Shown: one piece after another, positions 1 through 7,399 of the stretch
Position numbering within the stretch: position 1 is the stretch's first letter
How the letters are laid out: every line of letters begins with the position of its first letter
Origin: Ruminococcus sp.
GTDB taxonomy: Bacteria > Bacillota > Clostridia > Oscillospirales > Ruminococcaceae
DNA: 40,435 bases
Reading direction: 5' to 3'
Assembly: GCF_017650195.1 (NCBI RefSeq)
Contig: NZ_JAGCFH010000035.1
Span: forward strand, 1 to 40,435
Position numbers and translations under genes: made by a program
Notes under the pieces: model-generated
Seen by the model: the letters and a program-made list of their open reading frames with translations, nothing else
The model's database searches: none
What the model was told of the DNA's origin: nothing

Positions 1-99
1 AAGGCAGAGGCTGTCTACAAGGCAGTTGCACACGCACTGAAAACAGCCGTTACCGAGAATAAGGACGGCTCAACGCTCTCCACGAAAGGAGTTCTCTGA
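1..99 (+). CDS. hisB: Imidazoleglycerol-phosphate dehydratase, C-terminal end (partial)
   Basis: The window opens inside this gene; only the last 32 codons and the TGA stop are present. The readable tail contains AVAHALKTAV and ends STKGVL, the usual HisB C-terminus (a helix followed by a short Ser-Thr-Lys-Gly-Val-Leu end). HisB catalyses dehydration of imidazole glycerol phosphate in histidine synthesis. The stop overlaps the hisH start as TGATG, so the two are translationally coupled. Identification rests on this short tail plus the hisH-hisA-hisF-hisI-hisE context. Confidence 0.85.
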   Translation, partial: KAEAVYKAVAHALKTAVTENKDGSTLSTKGVL

Positions 100-719
100 T
101 GATCGCGATAATCGATTACGGCGCAGGAAATATATTCAGTGTGAAAAACGCTCTTGACTACCTCGGACTTGAAAGCCGCCTTGTCAGCGATAAGGAGTCC
201 GTAAAGGCAGCTGACGCTGTTATACTTCCGGGGGTAGGAGCATTCCCTGCAGCGATGAAAAAGCTTGAAGCCACGGGACTTGTGGACACTATCAAGGAGG
301 AGGCTGCAAGGAAGCCCTTCCTCGGTATCTGCCTCGGTATGCAGCTCATATTTGAAAAGGGCTACGAGTTCGAGGAGTGCGACGGTCTTGGACTTATCGG
401 CGGAAGCGTCCGCAAAATGGAGGAGCCTGAGCTCATAATTCCTCACATGGGCTGGAACAAGCTTGAAAAGCTGAATGACTGTCCGCTCCTTGAAAACGTT
501 GGGGACAACGAGTACGTTTACTTCGTTCACTCCTACAAGGCTCACTGCGAGGACAAGGATATTGCTGCCTATGTTGAGTACGGCGGACGAGTTCCGGCAC
601 TGGTATACGACGGCAAATACGTTTACGGAGCACAGTTCCACCCTGAAAAGAGCGGTGAGACAGGGCTTAAGATACTCCGCAGCTTCGGAGATCTCATAAA
701 ATTGGAGTATAAACAATGA
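99..719 (+). CDS. hisH: Imidazole glycerol phosphate synthase, glutaminase subunit HisH
   Basis: This class I glutamine amidotransferase (206 aa, normal HisH length) releases ammonia from glutamine for HisF, forming imidazole glycerol phosphate and AICAR in the cytoplasm. The nucleophile elbow GICLGMQ carries Cys78, and the QFHPEKSG motif carries the catalytic His181 and Glu183. The N-terminus IAIIDYGAGN is typical of HisH. The start is ATG at 99, with AAGGAG at 86-91 seven bases upstream, inside the end of hisB. Its stop overlaps the next start as ATGA. Its partner hisF lies about 2.5 kb downstream in the same operon, separated by hisA and four unrelated genes. Confidence 0.97.
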   Translation: MIAIIDYGAGNIFSVKNALDYLGLESRLVSDKESVKAADAVILPGVGAFPAAMKKLEATGLVDTIKEEAARKPFLGICLGMQLIFEKGYEFEECDGLGLIGGSVRKMEEPELIIPHMGWNKLEKLNDCPLLENVGDNEYVYFVHSYKAHCEDKDIAAYVEYGGRVPALVYDGKYVYGAQFHPEKSGETGLKILRSFGDLIKLEYKQ

Positions 720-1159
720 CAGGAAAAAAGATCACAGCAATTATTGCAGGAGCAGTTTTGGCAGCCGGAGCAGGCGTTTTTTTATACTGGGACAATTCAT
801 ATAATTTCACAACAGGTCCAAATGGAAGAACCCTCAATTCTAACGGTTACTTTGCAGATTTTGAAAACTTCAACGGCAAGGATTCGTTTGAGATACAGCT
901 TGAAAAAGGTGAAAAGATACACCTTGATTCTCATATTGAAAAAGGCGATGCGGATTTCAAGTTCTTTCGTAAGGGAGAAAACAAAGGATTCAGCATACGT
1001 GGTATCATAGATACTGATACCGATTTGACAGCAGACGAATCAAGCAGATATGTTATAGAAGTCAAGGCGAAACACGCAAAAGGCGTGATAAATATCACTT
1101 TCGACGAGAACAGAAAAGACAAGACCGTTTACGGTTCAAACAATGTTGATATCGGCTGA
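716..1159 (+). CDS. Hypothetical membrane-anchored or exported protein (his operon passenger)
   Basis: A 147-aa protein of unknown function. Residues 5-23 form one hydrophobic N-terminal segment (ITAIIAGAVLAAGAGVFLY) after two lysines, so it is either a signal peptide or a single membrane anchor; there is no lipobox Cys. The rest is polar, rich in Lys, Asp, Glu and aromatic residues, and predicted by eye to be mainly beta strand. It starts with ATG overlapping the hisH stop (ATGA) and has its own GGAG at 704-707, so it is co-transcribed with the his genes. Nothing links it to histidine synthesis. I recognise no family. Confidence 0.75.
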   Translation: MTGKKITAIIAGAVLAAGAGVFLYWDNSYNFTTGPNGRTLNSNGYFADFENFNGKDSFEIQLEKGEKIHLDSHIEKGDADFKFFRKGENKGFSIRGIIDTDTDLTADESSRYVIEVKAKHAKGVINITFDENRKDKTVYGSNNVDIG

Positions 1160-1205
1160 GTACGTCTGTATGATATGAAATAAACTTATCCAAGGAGAAT
1201 AAAAA

Positions 1206-1931
1206 ATGATAATTTTCCCCGCAATTGATATAAAGGATGGCAACTGTGTCCGCCTGTTCAAGGGCGACTTTTCCACAGTTGAAAAGGTGGCTTCAGACTA
1301 CCTCGAAACAGCAAAGAGCTTCGAGAAGGCAGGAGCAGAGTGGATACACATGGTAGACCTTGACGGTGCCAAGGAGGGCAGACCCGTCAACACAAAGATA
1401 TACACAGACGTAGCCGAAAAGACCAAACTCAAAGTCGAGCTGGGCGGCGGTATCCGCAGCCTCAGGACTATACAGGAGTACCTTGACATGGGTATCACAA
1501 GAGTTATCCTCGGCTCCGTAGCATTGAAAAATCCGAAGCTGGTATGCGAAGCCGTTGAGAAGTTCGGCAGCGAAAAGATAGTCGTTGGGATAGACGCAAT
1601 GCATGAAATGGTTGCAACAGAGGGTTGGCTGGAAAGTTCTGATGTACACTACATAGACCTAGCAAATAAGATGATAGAAGCAGGCGTGAAATATTTTATA
1701 TTCACCGATATTTCCAAGGACGGAACTCTTTCTGGAGTGAACCGCGAACAGCTCAAAAAGCTTGCAGACGCAACCGAGGGCAGAGCAAATATCGTAGCAA
1801 GCGGTGGAGTTCATACTATGGACGACATAATTGCCTGCAAGGAAATGGGACTTTACGGTACTATCTGCGGAAAGTCCATATACAAGGGAACATTGAATCT
1901 TAAAGAAGCAATTGAGTATTCAAATGAGTGA
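1206..1931 (+). CDS. hisA: ProFAR isomerase (HisA)
   Basis: Phosphoribosylformimino-5-aminoimidazole carboxamide ribotide isomerase, a cytoplasmic (beta/alpha)8 barrel enzyme performing the Amadori rearrangement of ProFAR to PRFAR. It is 241 aa, normal length. The catalytic Asp of strand 1 is in FPAIDIKDG, and the second catalytic Asp is in FTDISKDGTLSG. Phosphate-binding glycines are seen in VELGGGIR and VASGGVH. AAGGAG at 1192-1197 is eight bases before the ATG. The gene sits after a small passenger gene and its 3' end overlaps the next gene by eight bases. Confidence 0.97.
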   Translation: MIIFPAIDIKDGNCVRLFKGDFSTVEKVASDYLETAKSFEKAGAEWIHMVDLDGAKEGRPVNTKIYTDVAEKTKLKVELGGGIRSLRTIQEYLDMGITRVILGSVALKNPKLVCEAVEKFGSEKIVVGIDAMHEMVATEGWLESSDVHYIDLANKMIEAGVKYFIFTDISKDGTLSGVNREQLKKLADATEGRANIVASGGVHTMDDIIACKEMGLYGTICGKSIYKGTLNLKEAIEYSNE

Positions 1932-2490
1932 TAAGGCTTTTAAAAAGCTTAATATTGCCGTAAATATCATTTCATTCGGTATGCTGACTGTATATTTTTT
2001 GTATATGATTTCGGTTTACAGTGATTTCCCCGAACAGATAGGTATACATTACGGCGAGGACAACGAATTTGATGTTTACACTTCCAAATGGCTGGCTTTC
2101 TTTCCGTTTATGGCAGGCTTTGGACTTGTGGGAATTTTTTCTTTAGCAGGAATAGCAGCTAGAAGGATCAAAAATACCAGCAAAAAGCTGAGCGCAGAAG
2201 ATGACAGTTTTATCAGAATGACTTTTATTGCAGTTCTTGATGCTATGAAGCTGTTCTGGGCAGTGTTTTACACCATATGGGCGCACTGTGTCATTCATCA
2301 GACGAGAATGTTCACATTCGGTATACCCATAAGGAATTTTCAGACTTTGCCATTATTGATAATAATAGGAGCTTTTCTGGCTGTTGACAGCAAAGTAAGA
2401 CTGAAAAAGTCGAAAATGTTTATAATTATAGCTGAGATCATTTTTTGTGCAGTGGCTATATTAGTAAGGGTAATGAAAAACAATATTTAA
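1924..2490 (+). CDS. Hypothetical integral membrane protein (DUF1648-like features)
   Basis: A 188-aa protein with about four to five hydrophobic segments: around residues 13-33, 58-80, 100-120, 137-155 and 165-183. The first loop after TM1 reads FPEQIGIHYGEDNEFDVYTSKW, similar to the short motif P..ip.Hf...G..d.y..K seen in DUF1648 proteins; I consider that a possible relation only. I chose the ATG at 1924, which overlaps the hisA end by eight bases, over the in-frame TTG at 1912. The gene is more AT-rich than the his genes around it, hinting at later insertion. Function unknown. Confidence 0.7.
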   Translation: MSDKAFKKLNIAVNIISFGMLTVYFLYMISVYSDFPEQIGIHYGEDNEFDVYTSKWLAFFPFMAGFGLVGIFSLAGIAARRIKNTSKKLSAEDDSFIRMTFIAVLDAMKLFWAVFYTIWAHCVIHQTRMFTFGIPIRNFQTLPLLIIIGAFLAVDSKVRLKKSKMFIIIAEIIFCAVAILVRVMKNNI

Positions 2491-2510
2491 GGAAGTACTC
2501 GATGTAAACG

Positions 2511-2693
2511 ATGGATCTTAAAGAGGTACTTGATATGTGCAGAGTTTCTTTCAGGACAGATCTATTGGGCAGAACAAGTGATGACAGGCTTATCGTCTGG
2601 ACAGACGGCGGAGATGTTGATCTAAAAAATATGCAGATAGACCTCAGAGAGTGCGGACAGACATTTATCATCACCGAAAATCTTAAATGGTAA
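2511..2693 (+). CDS. Small hypothetical protein (60 aa)
   Basis: An acidic 60-aa reading frame in the his operon between a membrane protein and a 183-aa hypothetical protein. It contains two Cys and no membrane segment. There is no convincing ribosome site just upstream; the nearest purine run (AAGGAAG at 2488-2494) is about 16 bases away. It could be a real small protein or the remains of a larger gene that once joined the next frame. I recognise no family. Kept because it is intact, on the operon strand, and the intergenic space would otherwise be unexplained. Confidence 0.4.
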   Translation: MDLKEVLDMCRVSFRTDLLGRTSDDRLIVWTDGGDVDLKNMQIDLRECGQTFIITENLKW

Positions 2694-2700
2694 TATATCA

Positions 2701-3252
2701 ATGAATGTTTTTGAAAAAATATCAAAAGACGTAAAACTTAGCGAATATTTTGAAAATACAGCAGATATTTGTTTCCTGTCTGAACCAGAAGAATACGACG
2801 GGAAAGGTATGGGTATAAAGCTAAGTATTGATGGTAAAGTCATCGGAAGGTCGGCTGATGGCTGTGATTTTCTGCTTTTGAGTGACGGAACAGTCGGCTA
2901 TATCAATTATGAAGGCTTTGCAGGAAGAATAGCCGAAAATGCAGAGGATCTCTTTTCTCTGCTCCTGAATTTTCCGACTTTTGCGGAATACCTTTATTCT
3001 GATTGTTTCCTTGAGGAAAACAGAGAAAAGGTAATGGGAGAGATATACATGAGCTGTTACGAAGTCATGGAAGGCTGGGAAAAGAGTCGTGACAAGGCTT
3101 TTGAGCAACTCAATACAAAAGCGGAAGATGTCTGGAACATAACAATGAAAAAGCTTTACGTCGCTGCAATGAAAGAACCGAGGTTTGGTTTTATCTTCAA
3201 TGGTGAATTGTCGGATACATTGTTTAGCGACTACAGTCCGTGGTGGCTGTGA
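2701..3252 (+). CDS. Hypothetical protein (183 aa, his operon passenger)
   Basis: A soluble acidic protein of unknown function, 7 bases after the small frame before it and 21 bases before hisF. The stretch FLLLSDGTVGYINYEGF followed by GRIAENAEDLFSLLLNF (about residues 60-95) recalls the late strand-helix part of SUKH (SMI1/KNR4) immunity-type proteins, but the N-terminal SUKH signature is not visible, so this is only a hint. The second half is helical and ends in an aromatic DYSPWWL. There is no clear Shine-Dalgarno sequence, suggesting translation coupled to the upstream frame. AT-rich compared with hisF. Confidence 0.65.
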   Translation: MNVFEKISKDVKLSEYFENTADICFLSEPEEYDGKGMGIKLSIDGKVIGRSADGCDFLLLSDGTVGYINYEGFAGRIAENAEDLFSLLLNFPTFAEYLYSDCFLEENREKVMGEIYMSCYEVMEGWEKSRDKAFEQLNTKAEDVWNITMKKLYVAAMKEPRFGFIFNGELSDTLFSDYSPWWL

Positions 3253-3273
3253 TAATAAAAAGGAGGCGGAATA

Positions 3274-4029
3274 ATGCTCGCAAAGAGAATAATCCCTTGC
3301 CTTGATGTAAGAAACGGCAAGGTGGTCAAGGGCGTAAATTTTGAGGGAGTACGCGACGTAGGCGATCCTGTTGAATGCGCTGAGGAGTACAACAAACAGG
3401 GCGCTGACGAGATAGTATTCTATGATATAACTGCTTCATTCGAGGGACGCGGAGTTTTCCTTGACGTTGTAAGAGATACGGCGAAAAAGGTATTTGTACC
3501 GCTTACAGTAGGTGGTGGTATCAAGACAGTTGACGATATCCGCGAGGCTTTGAGAGCAGGTGCGGACAAGGTATCCGTAAACTCTCAGGCTGTACAGAAT
3601 CCTCAGCTCATAAAAGACGGAGCAGATATATTCGGCAGCCAGTGCATTTGTGTAGGCATCGACGCCAAGAAGATTGCCGACAGCAAGTGGACGGTATATA
3701 TAAACGGCGGCAGAAAGGATATGGGAATCGACCTTATCGACTGGGTACACACTATAGAAAAGCTTGGAGCAGGTGAGATATGTCTTAATTCCATAGATGC
3801 AGACGGAACCAAGGAAGGCTTTGATATCCCCATGCTTAAGGCTGTATGCGACAACTGCTCCATACCTGTTATTGCCAGCGGCGGAGCCGGAAAGATAAAC
3901 GACTTTTATGAAGTATTCGAGAAGACCGGAGCAACAGCTGCTCTTGCTGCTTCACTTTTTCACTTCAAGGAACTTACAGTCGGTGAAGTCAAGGATTATT
4001 GCCGTGATAAAGGTGTTATTGTACGCTGA
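3274..4029 (+). CDS. hisF: Imidazole glycerol phosphate synthase, cyclase subunit HisF
   Basis: The cyclase half of the HisH-HisF complex; it uses ammonia channelled from HisH to convert PRFAR into imidazole glycerol phosphate and AICAR. It is 251 aa, full length. The strand-1 catalytic Asp lies in [14 protein letters not shown], the loop-1 motif in [10 protein letters not shown], and the second catalytic Asp in [11 protein letters not shown]. Glycine-rich phosphate sites are TVGGGIK and ASGGAG. A perfect AGGAGG at 3261-3266 lies seven bases before the ATG. The stop overlaps the following ATPase start as TGATG. Confidence 0.97.
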   Translation: MLAKRIIPCLDVRNGKVVKGVNFEGVRDVGDPVECAEEYNKQGADEIVFYDITASFEGRGVFLDVVRDTAKKVFVPLTVGGGIKTVDDIREALRAGADKVSVNSQAVQNPQLIKDGADIFGSQCICVGIDAKKIADSKWTVYINGGRKDMGIDLIDWVHTIEKLGAGEICLNSIDADGTKEGFDIPMLKAVCDNCSIPVIASGGAGKINDFYEVFEKTGATAALAASLFHFKELTVGEVKDYCRDKGVIVR

Positions 4030-4757
4030 TGAATTACATCAGAAGCATTAAGCTTGAAAAACTCACAAAAGAGCTTGGATATACCGCGAAGATCCCTGCT
4101 GTGAAAAGTCTTGCGACGGCAGGGGAGCTTGCATTTAACAGCCCTGTTACTTATTTTGTGGGCGAGAACGGCACGGGCAAATCCACTCTGCTTGAAGCGA
4201 TAGCTGTAAAGTACGGCTTTAACGCAGAAGGAGGTTCGTTGAACTTTTCCTTTGCCACAAAAGAGACCCACTCGCCGCTCTATAGCGCTGTAAAGCTCGT
4301 GCGCGGCATTGAGAGACCGAGAACAGGCTTTTTTCTCAGGGCTGAGAGCTTTTACAATGCGGCATCATATATTGATACTCTAGGCAGCACAATACTTGAC
4401 GCATACGGAGGAGTATCGCTTCATGAGCAGTCCCACGGCGAGAGTTTTTTCTCGCTTGTTATGAATCGCTTTAAGGGGCACGGTCTGTATATCCTTGATG
4501 AGCCTGAGGCGGCACTTTCGCCGTCACGACAGATGTCACTACTTGTAAGGATAAATGAGCTTGCGGAACAGGAAAGCCAGTTTATTATCGCAACTCATTC
4601 GCCTATAGTGCTTGCATATCCCGGTTCGGTGATATATGAGCTTACCGAAGACGGCATAAACAGGACGGAGTACAAAAACACCGAAATATACAGCGTTATG
4701 AAAGTTTTTATGGACAGTCCTGAGCGTATGATAGATCATTTATTTGAAAAGGAGTAG
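4029..4757 (+). CDS. AAA/ABC-type ATPase (predicted ATPase, COG3910-like), his operon passenger
   Basis: A 242-aa single-domain ATPase with Walker [10 protein letters not shown] at residues 45-53, a signature-like SHGES at 135-139, Walker [13 protein letters not shown] from 153, and the H-loop ATHSPI with His190. The DEPE..LSP and ATHSP pattern is that of the stand-alone ABC/AAA_21 ATPases (RecF/OLD-like nucleotide-binding domain), not of a transporter, and there is no permease nearby. The start overlaps the hisF stop (TGATG) and the end is two bases before hisI, whose ribosome site lies inside this gene. It is therefore locked into the histidine operon, yet no histidine step needs it. Role unknown. 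Confidence 0.85.
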   Translation: MNYIRSIKLEKLTKELGYTAKIPAVKSLATAGELAFNSPVTYFVGENGTGKSTLLEAIAVKYGFNAEGGSLNFSFATKETHSPLYSAVKLVRGIERPRTGFFLRAESFYNAASYIDTLGSTILDAYGGVSLHEQSHGESFFSLVMNRFKGHGLYILDEPEAALSPSRQMSLLVRINELAEQESQFIIATHSPIVLAYPGSVIYELTEDGINRTEYKNTEIYSVMKVFMDSPERMIDHLFEKE

Positions 4758-4759
4758 CT

Positions 4760-5110
4760 ATGATAAAGATAGACATCAACGACCTCGACAAGTTTTTCGT
4801 AAAGGGCGAGCTTATCCCTGCGATATGCTATGAGGTCAATACAAAAACAGTTCTTATGCTTGCGTATATGAACAAGGAGAGTCTGAAAAAAACTCTTGAA
4901 ACAGGCTATACATGGTTCTGGAGCCGCTCACGTCAGGAGTATTGGAACAAGGGCGCGACCTCAGGACACCTTCAGAAGGTCGTATCAATATACGGCGACT
5001 GTGACAACGACACACTGCTTGTAAATGTTGAGCAGACAGGAGTTGCCTGCCATACAGGAAGCTACAGCTGCTTTTTCAATGAAATATACAATACGGAGGA
5101 GAATGAATAA
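4760..5110 (+). CDS. hisI: Phosphoribosyl-AMP cyclohydrolase HisI
   Basis: It opens the purine ring of PR-AMP to give ProFAR, a zinc-dependent cytoplasmic step. It is 116 aa, the size of the monofunctional enzyme. Family motifs [24 protein letters not shown] and GVACHTG are all present, including the metal-ligand Cys residues of the last two. AAGGAG at 4749-4754 gives a spacing of five. It overlaps hisE by one base (TAATG), so the cyclohydrolase and pyrophosphohydrolase are separate but coupled here rather than fused as in enterobacteria. Confidence 0.97.
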   Translation: MIKIDINDLDKFFVKGELIPAICYEVNTKTVLMLAYMNKESLKKTLETGYTWFWSRSRQEYWNKGATSGHLQKVVSIYGDCDNDTLLVNVEQTGVACHTGSYSCFFNEIYNTEENE

Positions 5111-5448
5111 TGACAGTATATCAGGAAATTTTTGAAGTAATTAAGGAAAGGAAGAAGCAGTTCGAGAACGGTACAGCTGCTGAGAATTCCTACACTTGTT
5201 ATCTCTTTGAAAAGGGCGTTGACAAAATCTGCAAGAAGGTTGGTGAGGAAGCCACAGAGACTGTCATTGCTGCAAAGAACGGTGACAATGACGAGCTCAA
5301 GAACGAGATAAACGATCTTCTTTACCATGTAATGGTGCTCTGCGCAAATCAGGGACTTGACTGGTCCGATGTTGAGAAGGTGCTTGACGAGAGAAATGAG
5401 AAAATAGGTAACCTCAAGAAGTTTCACGAGGTAGACAAGAATACATGA
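5110..5448 (+). CDS. hisE: Phosphoribosyl-ATP pyrophosphohydrolase HisE
   Basis: It hydrolyses PR-ATP to PR-AMP and pyrophosphate, the second step of histidine synthesis. It is 112 aa, an all-alpha MazG-like fold. The metal-binding acidic motif GEEATETVIAAKN followed by DELKNEINDLLYH is intact. A strong GGAGGAG at 5095-5101 lies inside hisI. It is the last gene of the operon and is followed immediately by a perfect terminator hairpin. Confidence 0.96.
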   Translation: MTVYQEIFEVIKERKKQFENGTAAENSYTCYLFEKGVDKICKKVGEEATETVIAAKNGDNDELKNEINDLLYHVMVLCANQGLDWSDVEKVLDERNEKIGNLKKFHEVDKNT

Positions 5449-5476
5449 GAAAAAGCTGCCATAAGGCAGCTTTTTC
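5449..5476. terminator. Bidirectional intrinsic terminator (his operon / SGNH hydrolase)
   Basis: Perfect 12-bp inverted repeat, GAAAAAGCTGCC at 5449-5460 and GGCAGCTTTTTC at 5465-5476, around a 4-base ATAA loop. A and T runs on the two arms give a U tract on either strand. It begins one base after the hisE stop and overlaps the stop codon of the convergent gene ending at 5475, so it can serve both. Confidence 0.9.
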
Positions 5477-6395
5477 AATTGGTTTCAAGTTTTGCTTTTA
5501 TATCGGTAGTATCAAGGTAATCAAAAAGTGCAGTCATTATATCCGTATAGCAGGGAATATAAAGGTGCATCCCGTCACCTGAACTGTAGCCGCTTGTAAG
5601 CTCGAGCTTATCGTCGCATATCACGGAATAGTCGTCGAAAAAGTATACGTCGGGAGAGTCTATCCGCTTAACCATTTCTATGAGCGCGGCATTGTAATCA
5701 CGTATGATACTGTTTTTTACTACTCTGCATCCGGAGCCTACGGGAGTTATTGCGGCAACGATGATATTTATACCGGGTACACGCTCCCTTATCTCGTCTA
5801 TAACCTCACGGTAGCGCTTTATGAACTTGTCGGGAGAATTGAGGTTTACATCGTTCATGCCTAGCCACATATAGAGCAGTTTAGGCTTGGCGTATTCAAC
5901 AGCGTCCACAAGACCGAGTTTCTCTGTACCCATAGTGAAAGTGAAATGCGCAAGGTTCCACATGGATACGGAATCTCCGGCTATACTGTGTTCAATAGGT
6001 ATAAATCCGTAGTATTTAAGTCCGAGGGCAATGGAATCACCTGCGGTAAATAGTCTTTCCTGATAAAAGGCACTGTTTGGCGAGGTGCCAACGTATCTGT
6101 CAGGAGCAAGAGCAGTGTCAGAAGTTGTGACTGTTGTGGTAGCTGAGACTGTTGTGACGGCAGTGATTGTTACTGTTGTCCGCAACTCTGAGGTTCCCGC
6201 AGGGCAGGAAGTAAGTTCACAATACAGTACATCAGCTGCGTCGTTAACAGCTGCTGAAGTATAACTTCCGGCGAGACTTCTTTCGCTCATGTTCTTCCTC
6301 AGTGATGATGTTAGTATAAATGACAGCATGGCTGTCAGCAGAAAAAACAGGAGTATAACAGGTACTCTTGCTTTTTTTATTATTTTTCTAATCAT
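5475..6395 (-). CDS. Membrane-anchored SGNH/GDSL-family hydrolase
   Basis: A 306-aa extracytoplasmic esterase-type enzyme. After a basic start, residues 12-31 form one membrane segment; residues about 70-95 are a Thr/Val-rich linker; the SGNH domain follows. Block I FTAGDSIALG carries the nucleophile Ser121, block III is GMND (179-182), and the C-terminal GDGMHL carries the Asp and His of the triad near residue 275. Substrate cannot be read from sequence; related enzymes remove acyl or acetyl groups from polysaccharide or peptidoglycan. It is monocistronic with its own promoter (6443-6471) and a shared terminator. Confidence 0.85.
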   Translation of the reverse strand: MIRKIIKKARVPVILLFFLLTAMLSFILTSSLRKNMSERSLAGSYTSAAVNDAADVLYCELTSCPAGTSELRTTVTITAVTTVSATTTVTTSDTALAPDRYVGTSPNSAFYQERLFTAGDSIALGLKYYGFIPIEHSIAGDSVSMWNLAHFTFTMGTEKLGLVDAVEYAKPKLLYMWLGMNDVNLNSPDKFIKRYREVIDEIRERVPGINIIVAAITPVGSGCRVVKNSIIRDYNAALIEMVKRIDSPDVYFFDDYSVICDDKLELTSGYSSGDGMHLYIPCYTDIMTALFDYLDTTDIKAKLETN

Positions 6396-6419
6396 TTTAT
6401 CTGCACTTCCTGTGTTTTA

Positions 6420-6434
6420 TGCGGAATATCCGCA
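6420..6434. promoter_or_regulatory. 15-bp palindrome in the SGNH hydrolase leader (possible operator)
   Basis: TGCGGA-ATA-TCCGCA is a perfect dyad lying between the -10 box (6443-6448) and the start codon (6395) of the minus-strand hydrolase gene. It could be a repressor site just downstream of the transcript start or a short leader hairpin. No cognate regulator is identifiable. Confidence 0.35.
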
Positions 6435-6442
6435 CACTTAAT

Positions 6443-6471
6443 ATTTTACCATATTTTCCGTGAAATGTAAA
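6443..6471 (-). promoter_or_regulatory. Sigma-A promoter for the SGNH hydrolase
   Basis: Read on the minus strand: -35 TTTACA (6471-6466), a 17-bp spacer, -10 TAAAAT (6448-6443) preceded by TGG, an extended -10. The start codon is about 48 bases downstream of the -10. Confidence 0.6.
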
Positions 6472-6508
6472 GCAAGGAAGAGCTGCTGAATAAATAGTAG
6501 CTAAATTC

Positions 6509-6537
6509 TTGACATTGTGCTGTGTGGAGAGTATAAT
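6509..6537 (+). promoter_or_regulatory. Consensus sigma-A promoter for the acyltransferase-like gene
   Basis: TTGACA at 6509-6514 and TATAAT at 6532-6537 with an exact 17-bp spacer, a perfect consensus. The predicted transcript start is near 6544, which rules out coding starts upstream of that point for the following gene. Confidence 0.85.
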
Positions 6538-6570
6538 TATATGTGCAATATAATGAATATCAGGAGTGGA

Positions 6571-7242
6571 ATGGAAATGAACAATATCACAATATCCGGG
6601 CTGTATGACCTTTCTCACACAGCTGCAAAGGATTATTTAAGCAAATTCACATATCCGTGGGAGGCTCTTAAGGGAATAAGCAGCTTTATTATCGAACTCG
6701 GAAAGACTCTCAGTGCTGACGAGTATGACAACCCTTCGGAAAATGTATGGGTGCACAAGACTGCAAAGGTTTTTCCCACTGCATATCTCGGAGCTCCCTG
6801 TATTATCGGCGCTGGCACTGAGGTGCGTCACGGCGCGTTCATCAGAGGAAGTGCTCTTGTAGGTGAAAACTGCGTAGTTGGCAACTCTGTGGAACTTAAA
6901 AATGTTATACTTTTCGACAATGTGCAGACTCCACACTACAACTATGTCGGCGACAGCATACTCGGCTATAAGTCCCATATGGGAGCAGGCTCCATCACCT
7001 CAAATGTAAAGTCGGACAAGACGAATGTTGTTATCAAGTCTGGAGATGAGCGCATAGAGACTGGTATAAAGAAGATAGGCGCAATGCTGGGTGACTGCGT
7101 AGAGGTCGGCTGCAACAGCGTTCTCAATCCGGGAACAGTTATCGGACGTAACTCCAATATATACCCCACAAGCTGCGTAAGGGGCGTTATACCTTCCGAC
7201 AGCATATACAAGACAGGCGGAGTCATTGTTCATAAGAACTGA
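6571..7242 (+). CDS. Left-handed beta-helix acyltransferase-like protein (GlmU C-terminal-like)
   Basis: A 223-aa protein built of imperfect hexapeptide repeats (for example VFPTAYLGAPCIIGAGTEV, LVGENCVVGNSVEL, VGCNSVLNPGTVIG) typical of the left-handed parallel beta-helix of GlmU C-terminal and LpxA-type acyltransferases. The motif HYNYVGDSILG resembles the GlmU acetyl-CoA site (H-L-x-Y-x-GD). It has no nucleotidyltransferase domain. Substrate is unknown; a sugar-nucleotide N- or O-acetylation is plausible. The start was chosen at ATG 6571 after AGGAG (6562-6566), with ATG 6577 equally possible. Upstream in-frame codons lie within or at the promoter. Monocistronic. Confidence 0.8.
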   Translation: MEMNNITISGLYDLSHTAAKDYLSKFTYPWEALKGISSFIIELGKTLSADEYDNPSENVWVHKTAKVFPTAYLGAPCIIGAGTEVRHGAFIRGSALVGENCVVGNSVELKNVILFDNVQTPHYNYVGDSILGYKSHMGAGSITSNVKSDKTNVVIKSGDERIETGIKKIGAMLGDCVEVGCNSVLNPGTVIGRNSNIYPTSCVRGVIPSDSIYKTGGVIVHKN

Positions 7243-7281
7243 CGAGCTTGCCGCAGAGATATAACGTAATAGAAAGCTTTG

Positions 7282-7308
7282 AAGCTGCCTTCGGGCAGCT
7301 TTTTGTTT
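7282..7308 (+). terminator. Intrinsic terminator after the acyltransferase-like gene
   Basis: Stem AAGCTGCC (7282-7289) and GGCAGCTT (7294-7301) closed by a stable TTCG tetraloop and followed by a T-rich run. Lies 40 bases after the stop codon. Confidence 0.9.
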
Positions 7309-7327
7309 ACTTTTTTCGCGCTTGATA

Positions 7328-7356
7328 TTGTAAAAAAGATAAAAATGTGGTATTAT
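7328..7356 (+). promoter_or_regulatory. Probable promoter of the large helicase gene
   Basis: TTGTAA (7328-7333), 17-bp spacer, TATTAT (7351-7356) preceded by TGG (extended -10). It is the best match in the 79 bases between the preceding terminator and the gene start at 7400. Confidence 0.5.
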
Positions 7357-7399
7357 AGAAATAGCATTATGTTTCGCCTATGGCAGAATGGAGGACTGT

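Noticed and set aside
6517..6570. Upstream extension of the acyltransferase-like gene
   Set aside because: It overlaps the consensus promoter (6509-6537); the good ribosome site supports 6571 or 6577.
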